DNA of 64,000 bases, taken from an uncultured Prevotellaceae bacterium (GTDB lineage Bacteria > Bacteroidota > Bacteroidia > Bacteroidales > Muribaculaceae). The notes beneath the pieces were generated by a model. It saw nothing but the letters and a program-made list of their open reading frames with translations. It did not search any database and was not told the DNA's origin. The translations under genes were made by a program, and so were the position numbers. Each line of letters starts with the position of its first letter. Position 1 is the first letter of the stretch. Shown here in pieces: positions 24,238-32,461 of the stretch. Location: positions 1 through 64,000 of the forward strand of contig ONLH01000018.1 of NCBI GenBank assembly GCA_900318645.1, in the 5' to 3' direction.

Positions 24238-25602
24238 ATGAAAATCTGTTTTCAATCAATGGTATTATTGCTGGCGGTGTTGCTGTCACAGGCTGTCGGT
24301 GCACAGGGCGTCTATGGAGACGTGAACGGTGACAGCGAGGTGGACATTGCCGATGTGAACGAGGTCATCAATGTGATTTTGGGTTATACGGAACCTGTGC
24401 CACCACCCGATGAGCCTGAATCTGACACGATACCTGTCACGGTGTTTGACACTGAACTCTCTCCCCGTCACTACTACCGTATCCCCGCCATCGTTGAACT
24501 GCACGACGGCCGGCTGCTGGCCATGGCCGACGATAGGCACAGCAGCGATGCTGATATCGGCGGCAACAAAGGCATCGACATTGTGGGCAGAGTGAGCGCT
24601 GATGGTGGCAAGACGTGGGGGGAGACCTTCATGATTGCCAATGGTACCACATTTAGCAATGGCTTTACCAACAGCCATGGCGATGCGGCGGCTGTGGCCG
24701 ATCACGAGACAGGTCGCTTGCTCATCATGTGCGCATCGGGAACGCAGGGATTTCTCAGTTCGACGTTGCAGAATCCGTTGCGTGTAGGACGCTATATGAG
24801 CGAGGATGATGGCCAGACGTGGAGCGAGGAGGATGTGACGAACGATATTTATGGCATCTTTGCTGAGTGTCCCGAGGTGAACAGCCTGTTCTTCTCCAGT
24901 GGGCGCATTTGCCAGAGCCGCCGCATCAAGGTGGGTGACTATTATCGCATTTACTCGGCTGTTGACGGGCCGATGGGTGTGGGTTGCCTGGTGCTCTACA
25001 GCGATGACTTCGGGCTGACGTGGCAGGCCTTGGGCGGTCCTCAAGTACGCCCGACCATCACGCCGTGGGGCGATGAGGCCAAGATTGAGGAATTGCCCGA
25101 TGGCAATGTGCTGCTGAGTTGCCGTTCCAAACAGACCGGCACTAGCGGCAGACTGTTCAATATCTACAATTACTTCACTGCCTCGTGGGGCGAAATGGCC
25201 GTCAGCAATGATGCGGAACAGGGCACTTACAGCGAGGATTGCTCCTGCAATGGCGAAGTGCTCATTGTGCCCGTAGTGCGTACCAGCGATGGACGCAGCA
25301 TGCACCTGGCCCTGCAAACCGTGCCGCGTGGCAAGGGGCGCCAGCTGGTGAGCATCTACTATAAACCGTTGCTGGATGGCAGCGACTATGACGAGCCGTC
25401 GGATTTCTCATTGGGCTGGCAGCGCTATCAGGTGACCGATAACTATTCGGCCTACTCGACGATGATTGCCACTACTGGTGGTGGCATTGCCTTCTTCCAT
25501 GAAGACTGCAACGACAACAACAGCACTTCGGCCTACGACCTGCTGTTCCAGCAATTGACCATTGACAGAATTACTAACGGAAAATACACTGCAATCAAAT
25601 GA
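24238..25602 (+). CDS. Secreted sialidase (GH33) with an N-terminal dockerin-like repeat
   Basis: This 454-residue enzyme should release terminal sialic acid from host glycans. After the signal peptide (to about residue 22) comes one dockerin-like repeat (GDVNGDSEVDIADVNEVI, about residues 27-45), a Pro-rich linker, and a six-bladed propeller with the RIP motif (YRIPA, Arg81) and three Asp-boxes (SADGGKTW at 120, SEDDGQTW at 188, YSDDFGLTW near 254). The ATG at 24238 is preferred over an in-frame TTG at 24229. Its stop codon overlaps the next start (ATGA). A dockerin repeat at the N-terminus, as a single rather than a double repeat, is unusual. Confidence 0.93.
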   Translation: MKICFQSMVLLLAVLLSQAVGAQGVYGDVNGDSEVDIADVNEVINVILGYTEPVPPPDEPESDTIPVTVFDTELSPRHYYRIPAIVELHDGRLLAMADDRHSSDADIGGNKGIDIVGRVSADGGKTWGETFMIANGTTFSNGFTNSHGDAAAVADHETGRLLIMCASGTQGFLSSTLQNPLRVGRYMSEDDGQTWSEEDVTNDIYGIFAECPEVNSLFFSSGRICQSRRIKVGDYYRIYSAVDGPMGVGCLVLYSDDFGLTWQALGGPQVRPTITPWGDEAKIEELPDGNVLLSCRSKQTGTSGRLFNIYNYFTASWGEMAVSNDAEQGTYSEDCSCNGEVLIVPVVRTSDGRSMHLALQTVPRGKGRQLVSIYYKPLLDGSDYDEPSDFSLGWQRYQVTDNYSAYSTMIATTGGGIAFFHEDCNDNNSTSAYDLLFQQLTIDRITNGKYTAIK

Positions 25603-26573
25603 TAATGAACGAAAGAAATATTCAAGTGCTTGCGGCTCCGCTGCAAGGTGTTACTGATAACGTGTGGCGCATGGCGCAGTACGAAGTGTTTGGGGGCGTG
25701 GATGCCTATTATGCACCCTTCATGCGCGTGGAGCATGGCGAGGTCAGGCGCAAAGACCTGCGCGATGTAGATCCCGAACGTAATGCGGGTATTACGCTTA
25801 TTCCGCAAATCCTGGCCTGCCTGCCCGATCATGCCCTGATGATGGTTGAGGCGCTTAAGCAGATGGGGTATCGTCGCATTGACATCAACCTGGGGTGCCC
25901 GTTCCCGCCCATTGCCCTGCATCGCAAGGGCTCTGGTATGCTAGCCTATCCCGAATTGGCCGAGGCTCTATTCCGCGCTCTTGCTGCCGTTGACGGAGTA
26001 GAGTATAGCGTGAAGATGCGCTTGGGCTGGGATAGGAACGACCAGTGGCGGGATGTCCTGCCCTTGATGGACATCATCAAACCTGCCAACATCGCCGTGC
26101 ATCCTCGTATAGGCAAGCAGCAGTACAAGGGAGACTTGGATATTGAACAGTTTGAGGCGTTGCTTGCCGCTTCGCCGTGGCCAGTGATTTATAACGGAAA
26201 CTTGCGGACTGTGGAGGATATTGAGGACATCACCCGTCGTTATCCCACACTTGCCGCTGTGATGGTGGGCAGTGGACTTGCTGCTAATCCGGGTATGTTT
26301 GCTCCTGCTGCCAAACCCGATGATTACCGCCGTTTCCATGACCTGCTGGTGGATGGTTACACCGAGCAACTCAACGGCGGTGAGGCACAGTTGGTGCGTC
26401 ACCTGCAGGACATCTGGCAGACCTTCTTGCCTGGAATTGGCCGCAAGCTGTTCAAGGCCATCCGCAAGTCCCGCACCCTCGATCAGTATCAGAATGCCGC
26501 AGCTGCAGCCCTTGCCGATGTTGAGAACGCCTTGACCGCTCGCCCTGAAGAAGCGACGGACATGGCTGAGTGA
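25599..26573 (+). CDS. tRNA-dihydrouridine synthase
   Basis: This 324-residue flavoenzyme of the Dus family reduces uridines in tRNA. It has an N-terminal FMN-binding TIM barrel with APLQGVTDNVWR, the INLGCPFPP motif with the catalytic-loop region, VKMRLGWD, NIAVHPRIGKQQYKG and the NGNL...VMVGSGLAANPG phosphate-binding stretch, followed by a helical RNA-binding domain. The start overlaps the sialidase stop by four bases, so it is translationally coupled to a secreted glycosidase, an odd pairing. A second ATG lies at 25605. Confidence 0.9.
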   Translation: MIMNERNIQVLAAPLQGVTDNVWRMAQYEVFGGVDAYYAPFMRVEHGEVRRKDLRDVDPERNAGITLIPQILACLPDHALMMVEALKQMGYRRIDINLGCPFPPIALHRKGSGMLAYPELAEALFRALAAVDGVEYSVKMRLGWDRNDQWRDVLPLMDIIKPANIAVHPRIGKQQYKGDLDIEQFEALLAASPWPVIYNGNLRTVEDIEDITRRYPTLAAVMVGSGLAANPGMFAPAAKPDDYRRFHDLLVDGYTEQLNGGEAQLVRHLQDIWQTFLPGIGRKLFKAIRKSRTLDQYQNAAAAALADVENALTARPEEATDMAE

Positions 26574-26612
26574 TGTGGCCATGTCATGCGCTGATGCATT
26601 GCCTGGCGATTG

Positions 26613-26634
26613 GAGACGCAAGATGTTGCGTCTC
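26613..26634. repeat. GAGACGCAA palindromic hairpin
   Basis: GAGACGCAA and TTGCGTCTC flank a GATG loop. A related, perfectly palindromic version is at 57789-57810. Confidence 0.65.
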
Positions 26635-26698
26635 TACAAGGCATAGAGGGCTAACTCGTTGAAATATAGAGTGTAATTGATTGAATTTATGTGATTAA

Positions 26699-26754
26699 TT
26701 ACAGATAACAAGAAGAACCGCCTCGCGTGAGGCGGTTCTTCTTGTTATCTGTAA
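26699..26754. terminator. 26-bp perfect hairpin between convergent genes
   Basis: The arms run from TTACAGATAACAAGAAG to its exact complement with a GCGT loop, 26 pairs without a mismatch. It lies between the Dus gene (plus) and an amylase gene (minus) that converge here. It is probably a bidirectional terminator, though far longer than needed. Confidence 0.7.
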
Positions 26755-26771
26755 ACACTGTGAGGAATACG

Positions 26772-28136
26772 TCACTTGTTGCCGAGCAGCAAGTATTGGT
26801 AAGGTTGAAGCGTTATACGTGCACCCAGATCCACTTCCATACCATTCATCAGGTTGATGACAGTGCGGTTGCTCCACATGCCGGGTACGGGAATGCTGTG
26901 CGATTCATTACGCACGTTGACAATAACCAGTACATTGTCGTTGTTGAGAACACGGTCAACACACAATATGTTGTTGTTATCGTCATCAAAGTAGGTGACC
27001 TTGCCGCTGGAGCGCAATGCAGGATGCTCATTATAAACCGAGATCAACTGCTTATACTCGTTGCGCATCTCTGGGTTAGCGTTCCAGTTAACAGGCACAT
27101 ACTTGAAGAAATTGATAGGCTCGGGATAGCCCACTTCCTGAGAACCATACACCAGCATACCGCCATGCAGCATGGTCGTTGCCACAAAGGCTGCCATCGA
27201 GGCCTTTGGTCCGCCATAGAGCTTGACGGGGGTCTCCTTGGTGGACTCATCGTGGTTGGTGGTAAAGCGCAGTTTATACTTACCTTTCCCCAAGTCTTTA
27301 TACTCATTCTTGTCAGCCTCGATGAGGGTGTTCACCTTGGCTTTGTCTCTCATGACCTTGGCAATGGCACCCATGAATTCCCAAGCGTAATTCAAGTCAA
27401 ATCCTGCTTTGAAATTGTCGGGGTTGGCACCCTCGGCAAGCATGAGAAGGTGGCGGGGCTTGGCTTTGTCCCTCAGCGTCTTGATACACTCGTTCCAGAA
27501 GTCGGCCGGCACTTGGTCGGCTACGTCACAACGGAAACCGTCAATGCCCACGCTGTCCACCCAGAAGCACATGGCGTCGATCATGGCAGCGCGCATCTCC
27601 TTGTTATTGTAGTTGAGGTCGGCCACATCGGTCCAGTCGGTACCGGGGGGATAGATGATATTGCCTATCGAGTCGTGGGTGTACCAGTCGGGATGCTGTT
27701 TTAGCCACACGTTGTCCCAGGCGGTGTGGTTGGCCACCCAGTCGAGGATGACACCCATGCCGCGTTCATGGCAGGACTCAACCAGCATGCGCAGGTCATC
27801 AATCGTACCATACTCGGGAGCCACAGCCTTGTAATCCTTGACGGAATAGGGCGAATTCTTGCTTTTTTCCTCACCGATGGGGTAGATGGGCATGATCCAT
27901 AACATGTTCACACCCAGGTCCTCGATGGAGTCAAGGCGTCCCAGGATGGCTTGGAATGAGTTGGAAGGGGCAAACACACGGGGGTTGACCTGATAGAGTA
28001 CCACATCGGCCACCTCAGGCACGTCAAAGGTGTCGGAGACAACCTGGGCATGATTCTCTTTGGGTTTGCAGCCCGTGATGACGATGATCATCAACGTCAG
28101 AATGGGCAATAATGCTAAAACAATCTTTTTCATCAT
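26772..28136 (-). CDS. Alpha-amylase family lipoprotein (GH13)
   Basis: This 454-residue protein has a lipoprotein signal (LTLMIIVITGC, Cys near residue 23), so it is anchored in a membrane, probably facing outward. The GH13 regions are DWVANH (region I), GFRCDVADQV (region II, nucleophile Asp), LAEGANP in place of the usual acid/base strand (region III) and TTNHDEST (region IV). It has VVLYQVNPRVFAP at the domain start. It is distinct from the soluble amylase at 4853. Substrate is probably alpha-glucan or maltooligosaccharide. It is monocistronic between a strong hairpin and a 45-base gap. Confidence 0.88.
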   Translation of the reverse strand: MMKKIVLALLPILTLMIIVITGCKPKENHAQVVSDTFDVPEVADVVLYQVNPRVFAPSNSFQAILGRLDSIEDLGVNMLWIMPIYPIGEEKSKNSPYSVKDYKAVAPEYGTIDDLRMLVESCHERGMGVILDWVANHTAWDNVWLKQHPDWYTHDSIGNIIYPPGTDWTDVADLNYNNKEMRAAMIDAMCFWVDSVGIDGFRCDVADQVPADFWNECIKTLRDKAKPRHLLMLAEGANPDNFKAGFDLNYAWEFMGAIAKVMRDKAKVNTLIEADKNEYKDLGKGKYKLRFTTNHDESTKETPVKLYGGPKASMAAFVATTMLHGGMLVYGSQEVGYPEPINFFKYVPVNWNANPEMRNEYKQLISVYNEHPALRSSGKVTYFDDDNNNILCVDRVLNNDNVLVIVNVRNESHSIPVPGMWSNRTVINLMNGMEVDLGARITLQPYQYLLLGNK

Positions 28137-28180
28137 AATATAAAGTTTTTGTTATTAAGAGTTTTCTTTCTCAATATTGA

Positions 28181-29443
28181 TTAGTTGCCGTTCAATGATT
28201 GTTTGAACTGTTCAAAATCGTCATTTTCGATTTCGGTGACGGTGATGGTGATCCGCTCATCAGCATCCTTGCTGATGGTGAACACCAGCACTTGGTCATC
28301 GACAGTGTAACCCGTCTCGATAGCTTGGGTCTCACTGTTGAGTCGCCAGGGCACGGCCATGCGGGCATTACTGCCTTTGAGGGCGTTCTTGATGGCGAGT
28401 TTGGCCATTTCCACATCCTTGACGGCTGTCGAGAACATCGTGCAGCTGTTATCGCTCCCGGCGGTCTGGGTGAAATCATATTTCTCGCTCAACCACAGTG
28501 CAATATCATTGTAGTGGTACTTGCTCTGGATGGTCTTGTGTGAAGAAGCCTTTTTGCGCTCAGCGGCTTGCTCGCGTTCCTGCTTGGCTTGCTCGCGTTC
28601 CTGCTTGGCTTGTTCGCGCTCTTGTTTCTTTTTTTCTTGGGCGAGGCGTTTCTCTTCTTCTTTTTTCTTCTTTTCCTCAGCCTTTTTCTGTTTCTCGGCT
28701 TCTTTCTGCTTCTTGGCTTCCTCACGTTGCTGCTCTTGGGCACGGCGTTTGGCCAGACGTTGCTCCTGTTCCAAGGCCTGCTCGCGTTCGCGTGCTGCGC
28801 GACGGCGTTCTTTCTCGGATACTACTGGTGCTGGAGCCTCCTCTTCCTCGCTGATTGCGCTAGTTGTCACATCGTCTTTGTCGGCTTCTTCAACATCCTG
28901 TTGAGTGATGGCACGACGAGAGCGTGTGCTGCGTTTGGAAGATTTATTGGTGGCGGGTTCTTCCTTGACAGCATCGGTTTTTCCCTTAGTGCTCTTGCCT
29001 AGGGTCTTGTAATAACCGGCAGTTTCAGTAACGCTCACGTAGTAGGTGCCGTCGTCAAGGGCTTTGCGCTTGACGCTGAAGCGGAACTTGTTCTTTTCAA
29101 ATCGGAATTCTTTCCAGTAGGTGGTGGTGGTCATCTGCCAGTCGCATACCGCTTTGATGTCGTCGTAGCTGGCCATCAGGCGGTCGATCATGTCGCGCAC
29201 CTTCTTGGAATTGAGACCTTCGGGAGTGTTTAGGAAATAGGTCACCTCACCCTTGCTGCGCTGCTGCTCCATGTCGGCAGCGCTAGGAGTATAATAATAT
29301 TCAAAGTAGTTGCGCCCGACAAAGACGTCATTCACCACTTCGCCAAGGTACCATTCCCACTCCTGTTGATTCATGACGGGCTGTGCTGACGATGCTATTG
29401 CCACGCATGCCATCATGCTCAAAATGATGTTTCTCAGTCTCAT
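28181..29443 (-). CDS. Envelope protein with a long charged coiled coil, unknown function
   Basis: This protein of about 420 residues starts with a signal peptide (MRLRNIILSMMACVAIASSAQ). The longer open frame beginning at 29485 would bury that signal, so 29443 is used. An N-terminal beta-rich domain (to about residue 150) is followed by a Lys/Glu/Gln-rich region of about 130 residues (EKQKKAEEKKKKEEEKR, KQEREQAKQEREQ) predicted to be a long helix, then a C-terminal alpha/beta domain of about 100 residues that repeats the pattern of the first (EYYYT...; KYHYNDIALWLSEKYDF). The layout resembles TolA-like spacers, but no family is recognised. Confidence 0.7.
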   Translation of the reverse strand: MRLRNIILSMMACVAIASSAQPVMNQQEWEWYLGEVVNDVFVGRNYFEYYYTPSAADMEQQRSKGEVTYFLNTPEGLNSKKVRDMIDRLMASYDDIKAVCDWQMTTTTYWKEFRFEKNKFRFSVKRKALDDGTYYVSVTETAGYYKTLGKSTKGKTDAVKEEPATNKSSKRSTRSRRAITQQDVEEADKDDVTTSAISEEEEAPAPVVSEKERRRAAREREQALEQEQRLAKRRAQEQQREEAKKQKEAEKQKKAEEKKKKEEEKRLAQEKKKQEREQAKQEREQAKQEREQAAERKKASSHKTIQSKYHYNDIALWLSEKYDFTQTAGSDNSCTMFSTAVKDVEMAKLAIKNALKGSNARMAVPWRLNSETQAIETGYTVDDQVLVFTISKDADERITITVTEIENDDFEQFKQSLNGN

Positions 29444-29573
29444 AAGCCAATTTTCAATTTGCTTGTGGGTCACAAATTTACACAATTAATCGATAATTCC
29501 CTCAAAAAGGACATAAAAAATATTTAAAAACTAATAACTTGCTCAGAATTTCGGTTAATTATGGGATATTTAT

Positions 29574-29604
29574 TTTGTAAGTTGGGTAAAATGTTGTATC
29601 TTTG
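29574..29604 (+). promoter_or_regulatory. Promoter (TTTG-N19-TATCTTTG) of the DNA-binding protein/USP pair
   Basis: TTTG at 29574-29577 and TATCTTTG at 29597-29604 with a 19-base spacer match the Bacteroidetes consensus closely. The ATG is 34 bases further on. Confidence 0.85.
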
Positions 29605-29637
29605 GGGGAAATTAGAAAATACTATCTATAAAATAGC

Positions 29638-29901
29638 ATGGCTATGTCAAGAACCATCACATTCAATGAATTGAGGCGTATCAAGAAAAGATTGCCTGAA
29701 GGCTCCATACACACGATTGCCGACAAACTCAACCTGCCGGTTCAGTCGGTGAGAAACTACTTTGGCGGGTCAAATTATGAGTTCGGGACCAATATGGGCT
29801 TCCATTTGGAGCCGGGTCCTGATGGCGGCCTGGTCGTGCTCGATGACCCTCAGATTCTTGATATGGCCCTTGAGATACTTGAGAAGCAAGACGAATCGTA
29901 A
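29638..29901 (+). CDS. Small DNA-binding protein
   Basis: This 87-residue protein has an N-terminal helix-turn-helix-like segment (ELRRIKKRLPEGSIHTIADKLNLPVQSVRNYF), in which the IADKLNLPVQSVRNYF part looks like a recognition helix. It ends in a conserved acidic tail. Proteins of this type are common in Bacteroidales next to universal stress genes. No target is known. It lies 15 bases before the USP gene and shares its strong promoter, so it could regulate the pair. A second ATG at 29644 is possible. Confidence 0.75.
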   Translation: MAMSRTITFNELRRIKKRLPEGSIHTIADKLNLPVQSVRNYFGGSNYEFGTNMGFHLEPGPDGGLVVLDDPQILDMALEILEKQDES

Positions 29902-29916
29902 AAACCTCTTTCTGAT

Positions 29917-31023
29917 ATGGACAATAACAAGAGCAACAACGATCCTAACAGGCTGGTTACTGTCGCCATCCACACGTTTGACCGTGCGGTGGAGCTGAAG
30001 AACACCCTTGAGGAAGAAGGCATCGAGGTGAAATTGCACAATGTCAACCTCGATGAGAAAGTGCTGGGCTCTGGAGTGAGGGTGCGCATCCGTGAACGTG
30101 ACCTGCCACAGGCCTTGCAGATCATTGAATCGCCCGAGACCACAACCAGCGATCAGCGATGTGTGTTGTTGCCTGTGGACTTTGGCAAGTATTCGCTCAA
30201 GTCGGTTAAGCTCGGCATGGAATATGCCCGTCGCAGCCGTGGCCGTGTCGTGTTGCTGCACAGTTATGTCAACGAGCGCCACACGATGTCGTTGCCCTTT
30301 GGCAGTGATCGTTTTGAAAGCCCCGAGGACGATTTCAAGAATATCAAGAAGCGTGCTCGCCAGCACATGGATGAGTTCAAAGATATGCTTTTAGATAAGA
30401 TAGCTGCTGGCGAGTTGCCCAAGGTGAAAATTGAAACCAAGGTGACTGAGGGTATCCCCGAAGAGCAGATCCTGCACTATGCCCAGAAGTATGACGTGTC
30501 ACTCATCGTGATGGGTACCAGCGGCACCAACCGTCGTCGCCAGAACATGATCGGCAGTGTGGCGGGCGAGGTGATGGATGCCTGCAAGTTCCCCATTTTT
30601 ACCGTTCCCATCGGGATGCCCGACGTGGGCTTGTCTGACATCACTCACGTGGCGTTTTTCTCCAATCTGATCCAGCAGGATTTGATTTCGTTTGACCGTT
30701 TCGCCAGGCTTTTCAATATGCGTGGCGTGGAGGTGACAATCATTCCTGTCGTTGATAAGAAAGACCGGCATCTGGTGGACCAGTCGCTGCAGCAACTGGT
30801 GCAGTATTGCCGTGAGCATTACCCCGAGTGCACGTTCAAGACCAAGCGCATCGCTGCCAAGTCCTTCATTGACAGCTTTGCCCAATATGCTAAGGACGAG
30901 AACATTCAGCTCATAGCTGTCCCCAACAAGAAATCAAGCATTTTCTCGCGTCTGTTCAATCCCAGTATCGCCCATCGCGTGCTGTTCCAGACCGACACAC
31001 CGATGCTTGTCGTTCCCGTGTGA
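29917..31023 (+). CDS. Universal stress protein with two USP domains and an N-terminal DUF2007-like domain
   Basis: This 368-residue protein begins with about 75 residues resembling DUF2007 (TVAIHTFDRAVELKNTLEEEGIEV). Two USP domains follow: residues about 84-230, with the ATP-binding-type MGTSGTNRRRQNMIGSVAGEVM, and about 235-368, which lacks that glycine-rich signature and is probably degenerate. USPs respond to starvation and redox stress. It is co-transcribed with the small DNA-binding protein ahead of it. Confidence 0.88.
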   Translation: MDNNKSNNDPNRLVTVAIHTFDRAVELKNTLEEEGIEVKLHNVNLDEKVLGSGVRVRIRERDLPQALQIIESPETTTSDQRCVLLPVDFGKYSLKSVKLGMEYARRSRGRVVLLHSYVNERHTMSLPFGSDRFESPEDDFKNIKKRARQHMDEFKDMLLDKIAAGELPKVKIETKVTEGIPEEQILHYAQKYDVSLIVMGTSGTNRRRQNMIGSVAGEVMDACKFPIFTVPIGMPDVGLSDITHVAFFSNLIQQDLISFDRFARLFNMRGVEVTIIPVVDKKDRHLVDQSLQQLVQYCREHYPECTFKTKRIAAKSFIDSFAQYAKDENIQLIAVPNKKSSIFSRLFNPSIAHRVLFQTDTPMLVVPV

Positions 31024-31050
31024 CACATGGTGAACCAATCCTGAACAGTG

Positions 31051-32205
31051 ATGCAACGATTCCAGGCCAAGCCACATTATGATATCCTTGATGGGCTGCG
31101 TGGTGTCGCTGCCTTGCTGGTGATTGTGTATCACGTTTTTGAATGTTTTGACTGGTCGCCGGTGCCTCATGGCTACCTGGCTGTCGATTTTTTCTTCGTG
31201 TTGTCGGGCTTTGTTATCGGCTATGCCTATGACGACCGATGGAGCGAGGGCCTTACGGTCAGCACTTTCTTCAAGCGACGCCTTATCCGATTGCACCCGA
31301 TGGTGATTATCGGGGCTATTATCGGCATGATATGTTTCCTCTTGCAGGGCAGTGTGCGTTGGGATGGCACGCCTGTCTCGGTGGGGTGGGTTATGGTCGC
31401 GATGCTGATGGGCATGCTGATGCTCCCCTTATATCCTGGTGCTGCCGCCGATGTGAGAGGCAATGGCGAACTGTTTCCGTTGAATGGCCCGTCATGGTCG
31501 CTGTTCTTTGAATATATCGGTAATATCTTTTATGCCTTGTTGCTGCGTCGCCTTTCCACAAGATGGCTGGCTGTGATTGCAGGTGTGACCGGCTGCGTGT
31601 TGGCTTATGTTGCCGTGTCTGATGGCTACTTGGGCGTGGGGTGGTCGATGGTGGACGGAGGGCTGTGGACGGGACTTGTGCGTATGCTGTTCCCCTATAC
31701 GGTGGGTATGCTCATGGCGCGTGTATTCCGTCCTGTAAAGGGCGCGCGGAGTGCCTTCTGGATATGTGCTGCCATCATCTTTCTGGTGGGATGTGTGCCG
31801 CTGGCGTTTGGAGAATTACTGCCGTGGCAGAATGGTTTGTACGATGCCCTGTGTGTCATCCTGGTGTTCCCGTGCTTGGTGTGGTTGGGTGCATCACAAC
31901 TAACGGTAAGTGGCACCACGCAGCGCGTGAGCCATTTCCTGGGCGAACTCAGTTACCCGCTCTATGCGGTCCACTATCCGCTGATGTATCTTTTCTATGC
32001 CCATATCGGCTTCAGCGGTGACCTCGTGCCCATCGCAGTTATGAATGACGTGTGGCCTGTCGCCATAGCCCTGCCTGTGGCTTGCATCCTGCTTGCATGG
32101 CTCTGCTGGCGTTTCTATGACCGCCCCGTTCGCCGTTATCTCATGAAGGCGAGCAGGATGATCCAGCAAAGGCCGAGCAGTGCAAAGAGTGACGACAACA
32201 TGTAG
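31051..32205 (+). CDS. Acyltransferase family 3 membrane protein
   Basis: This 384-residue polytopic membrane protein (about ten helices) has the family-3 acyltransferase opening YDILDGLRGVAALLVIVYHVFE with the conserved His, and FFFVLSGFVIGYAYD. Such enzymes O-acylate surface polysaccharides or lipids. The ATG at 31051 is preferred over a GTG at 31048. The last 70 bases overlap, in antisense, the end of the DUF1232 gene. It lies 27 bases after the USP stop and may be in the same transcript. Confidence 0.88.
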   Translation: MQRFQAKPHYDILDGLRGVAALLVIVYHVFECFDWSPVPHGYLAVDFFFVLSGFVIGYAYDDRWSEGLTVSTFFKRRLIRLHPMVIIGAIIGMICFLLQGSVRWDGTPVSVGWVMVAMLMGMLMLPLYPGAAADVRGNGELFPLNGPSWSLFFEYIGNIFYALLLRRLSTRWLAVIAGVTGCVLAYVAVSDGYLGVGWSMVDGGLWTGLVRMLFPYTVGMLMARVFRPVKGARSAFWICAAIIFLVGCVPLAFGELLPWQNGLYDALCVILVFPCLVWLGASQLTVSGTTQRVSHFLGELSYPLYAVHYPLMYLFYAHIGFSGDLVPIAVMNDVWPVAIALPVACILLAWLCWRFYDRPVRRYLMKASRMIQQRPSSAKSDDNM

Positions 32206-32435
32206 AGTTGGCGGCGAATGTAGCGACGTTCTGGCTTCTGGAAACTGCCGTGAGCAAACGTGAAGGCAGCCATAAACACCATGAAATCATCCACATAGCC
32301 AACGATGCCCTTGTCATCAAAGTCTCCGCCCCAAATGACATAGGCGATTGCAGCCAGTACCAGCACAACCCCTACCACACGACACACCTTCATGCCGGCG
32401 CTCACTTCCTGATGCTTATTCTCTCTCTTCTCCAT
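32136..32435 (-). CDS. DUF1232/YkvA-like membrane protein
   Basis: This 99-residue protein has two to three hydrophobic helices, the first near residues 17-32, and contains VGYVDDFMVFMAAFTFAHGSF, close to the IGYLDDL signature of YkvA/DUF1232 proteins. Function is unknown. Its last 23 codons lie antisense to the end of the acyltransferase gene, and both ends look natural. Confidence 0.75.
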   Translation of the reverse strand: MEKRENKHQEVSAGMKVCRVVGVVLVLAAIAYVIWGGDFDDKGIVGYVDDFMVFMAAFTFAHGSFQKPERRYIRRQLYMLSSLFALLGLCWIILLAFMR

Positions 32436-32461
32436 ATTAAATTATAGAATTAAATGTTTTG

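Noticed and set aside
26727-27704. 325-residue plus-strand frame opposite the lipoprotein amylase
   Set aside because: It begins in the long terminator hairpin and mirrors a well-supported GH13 gene.
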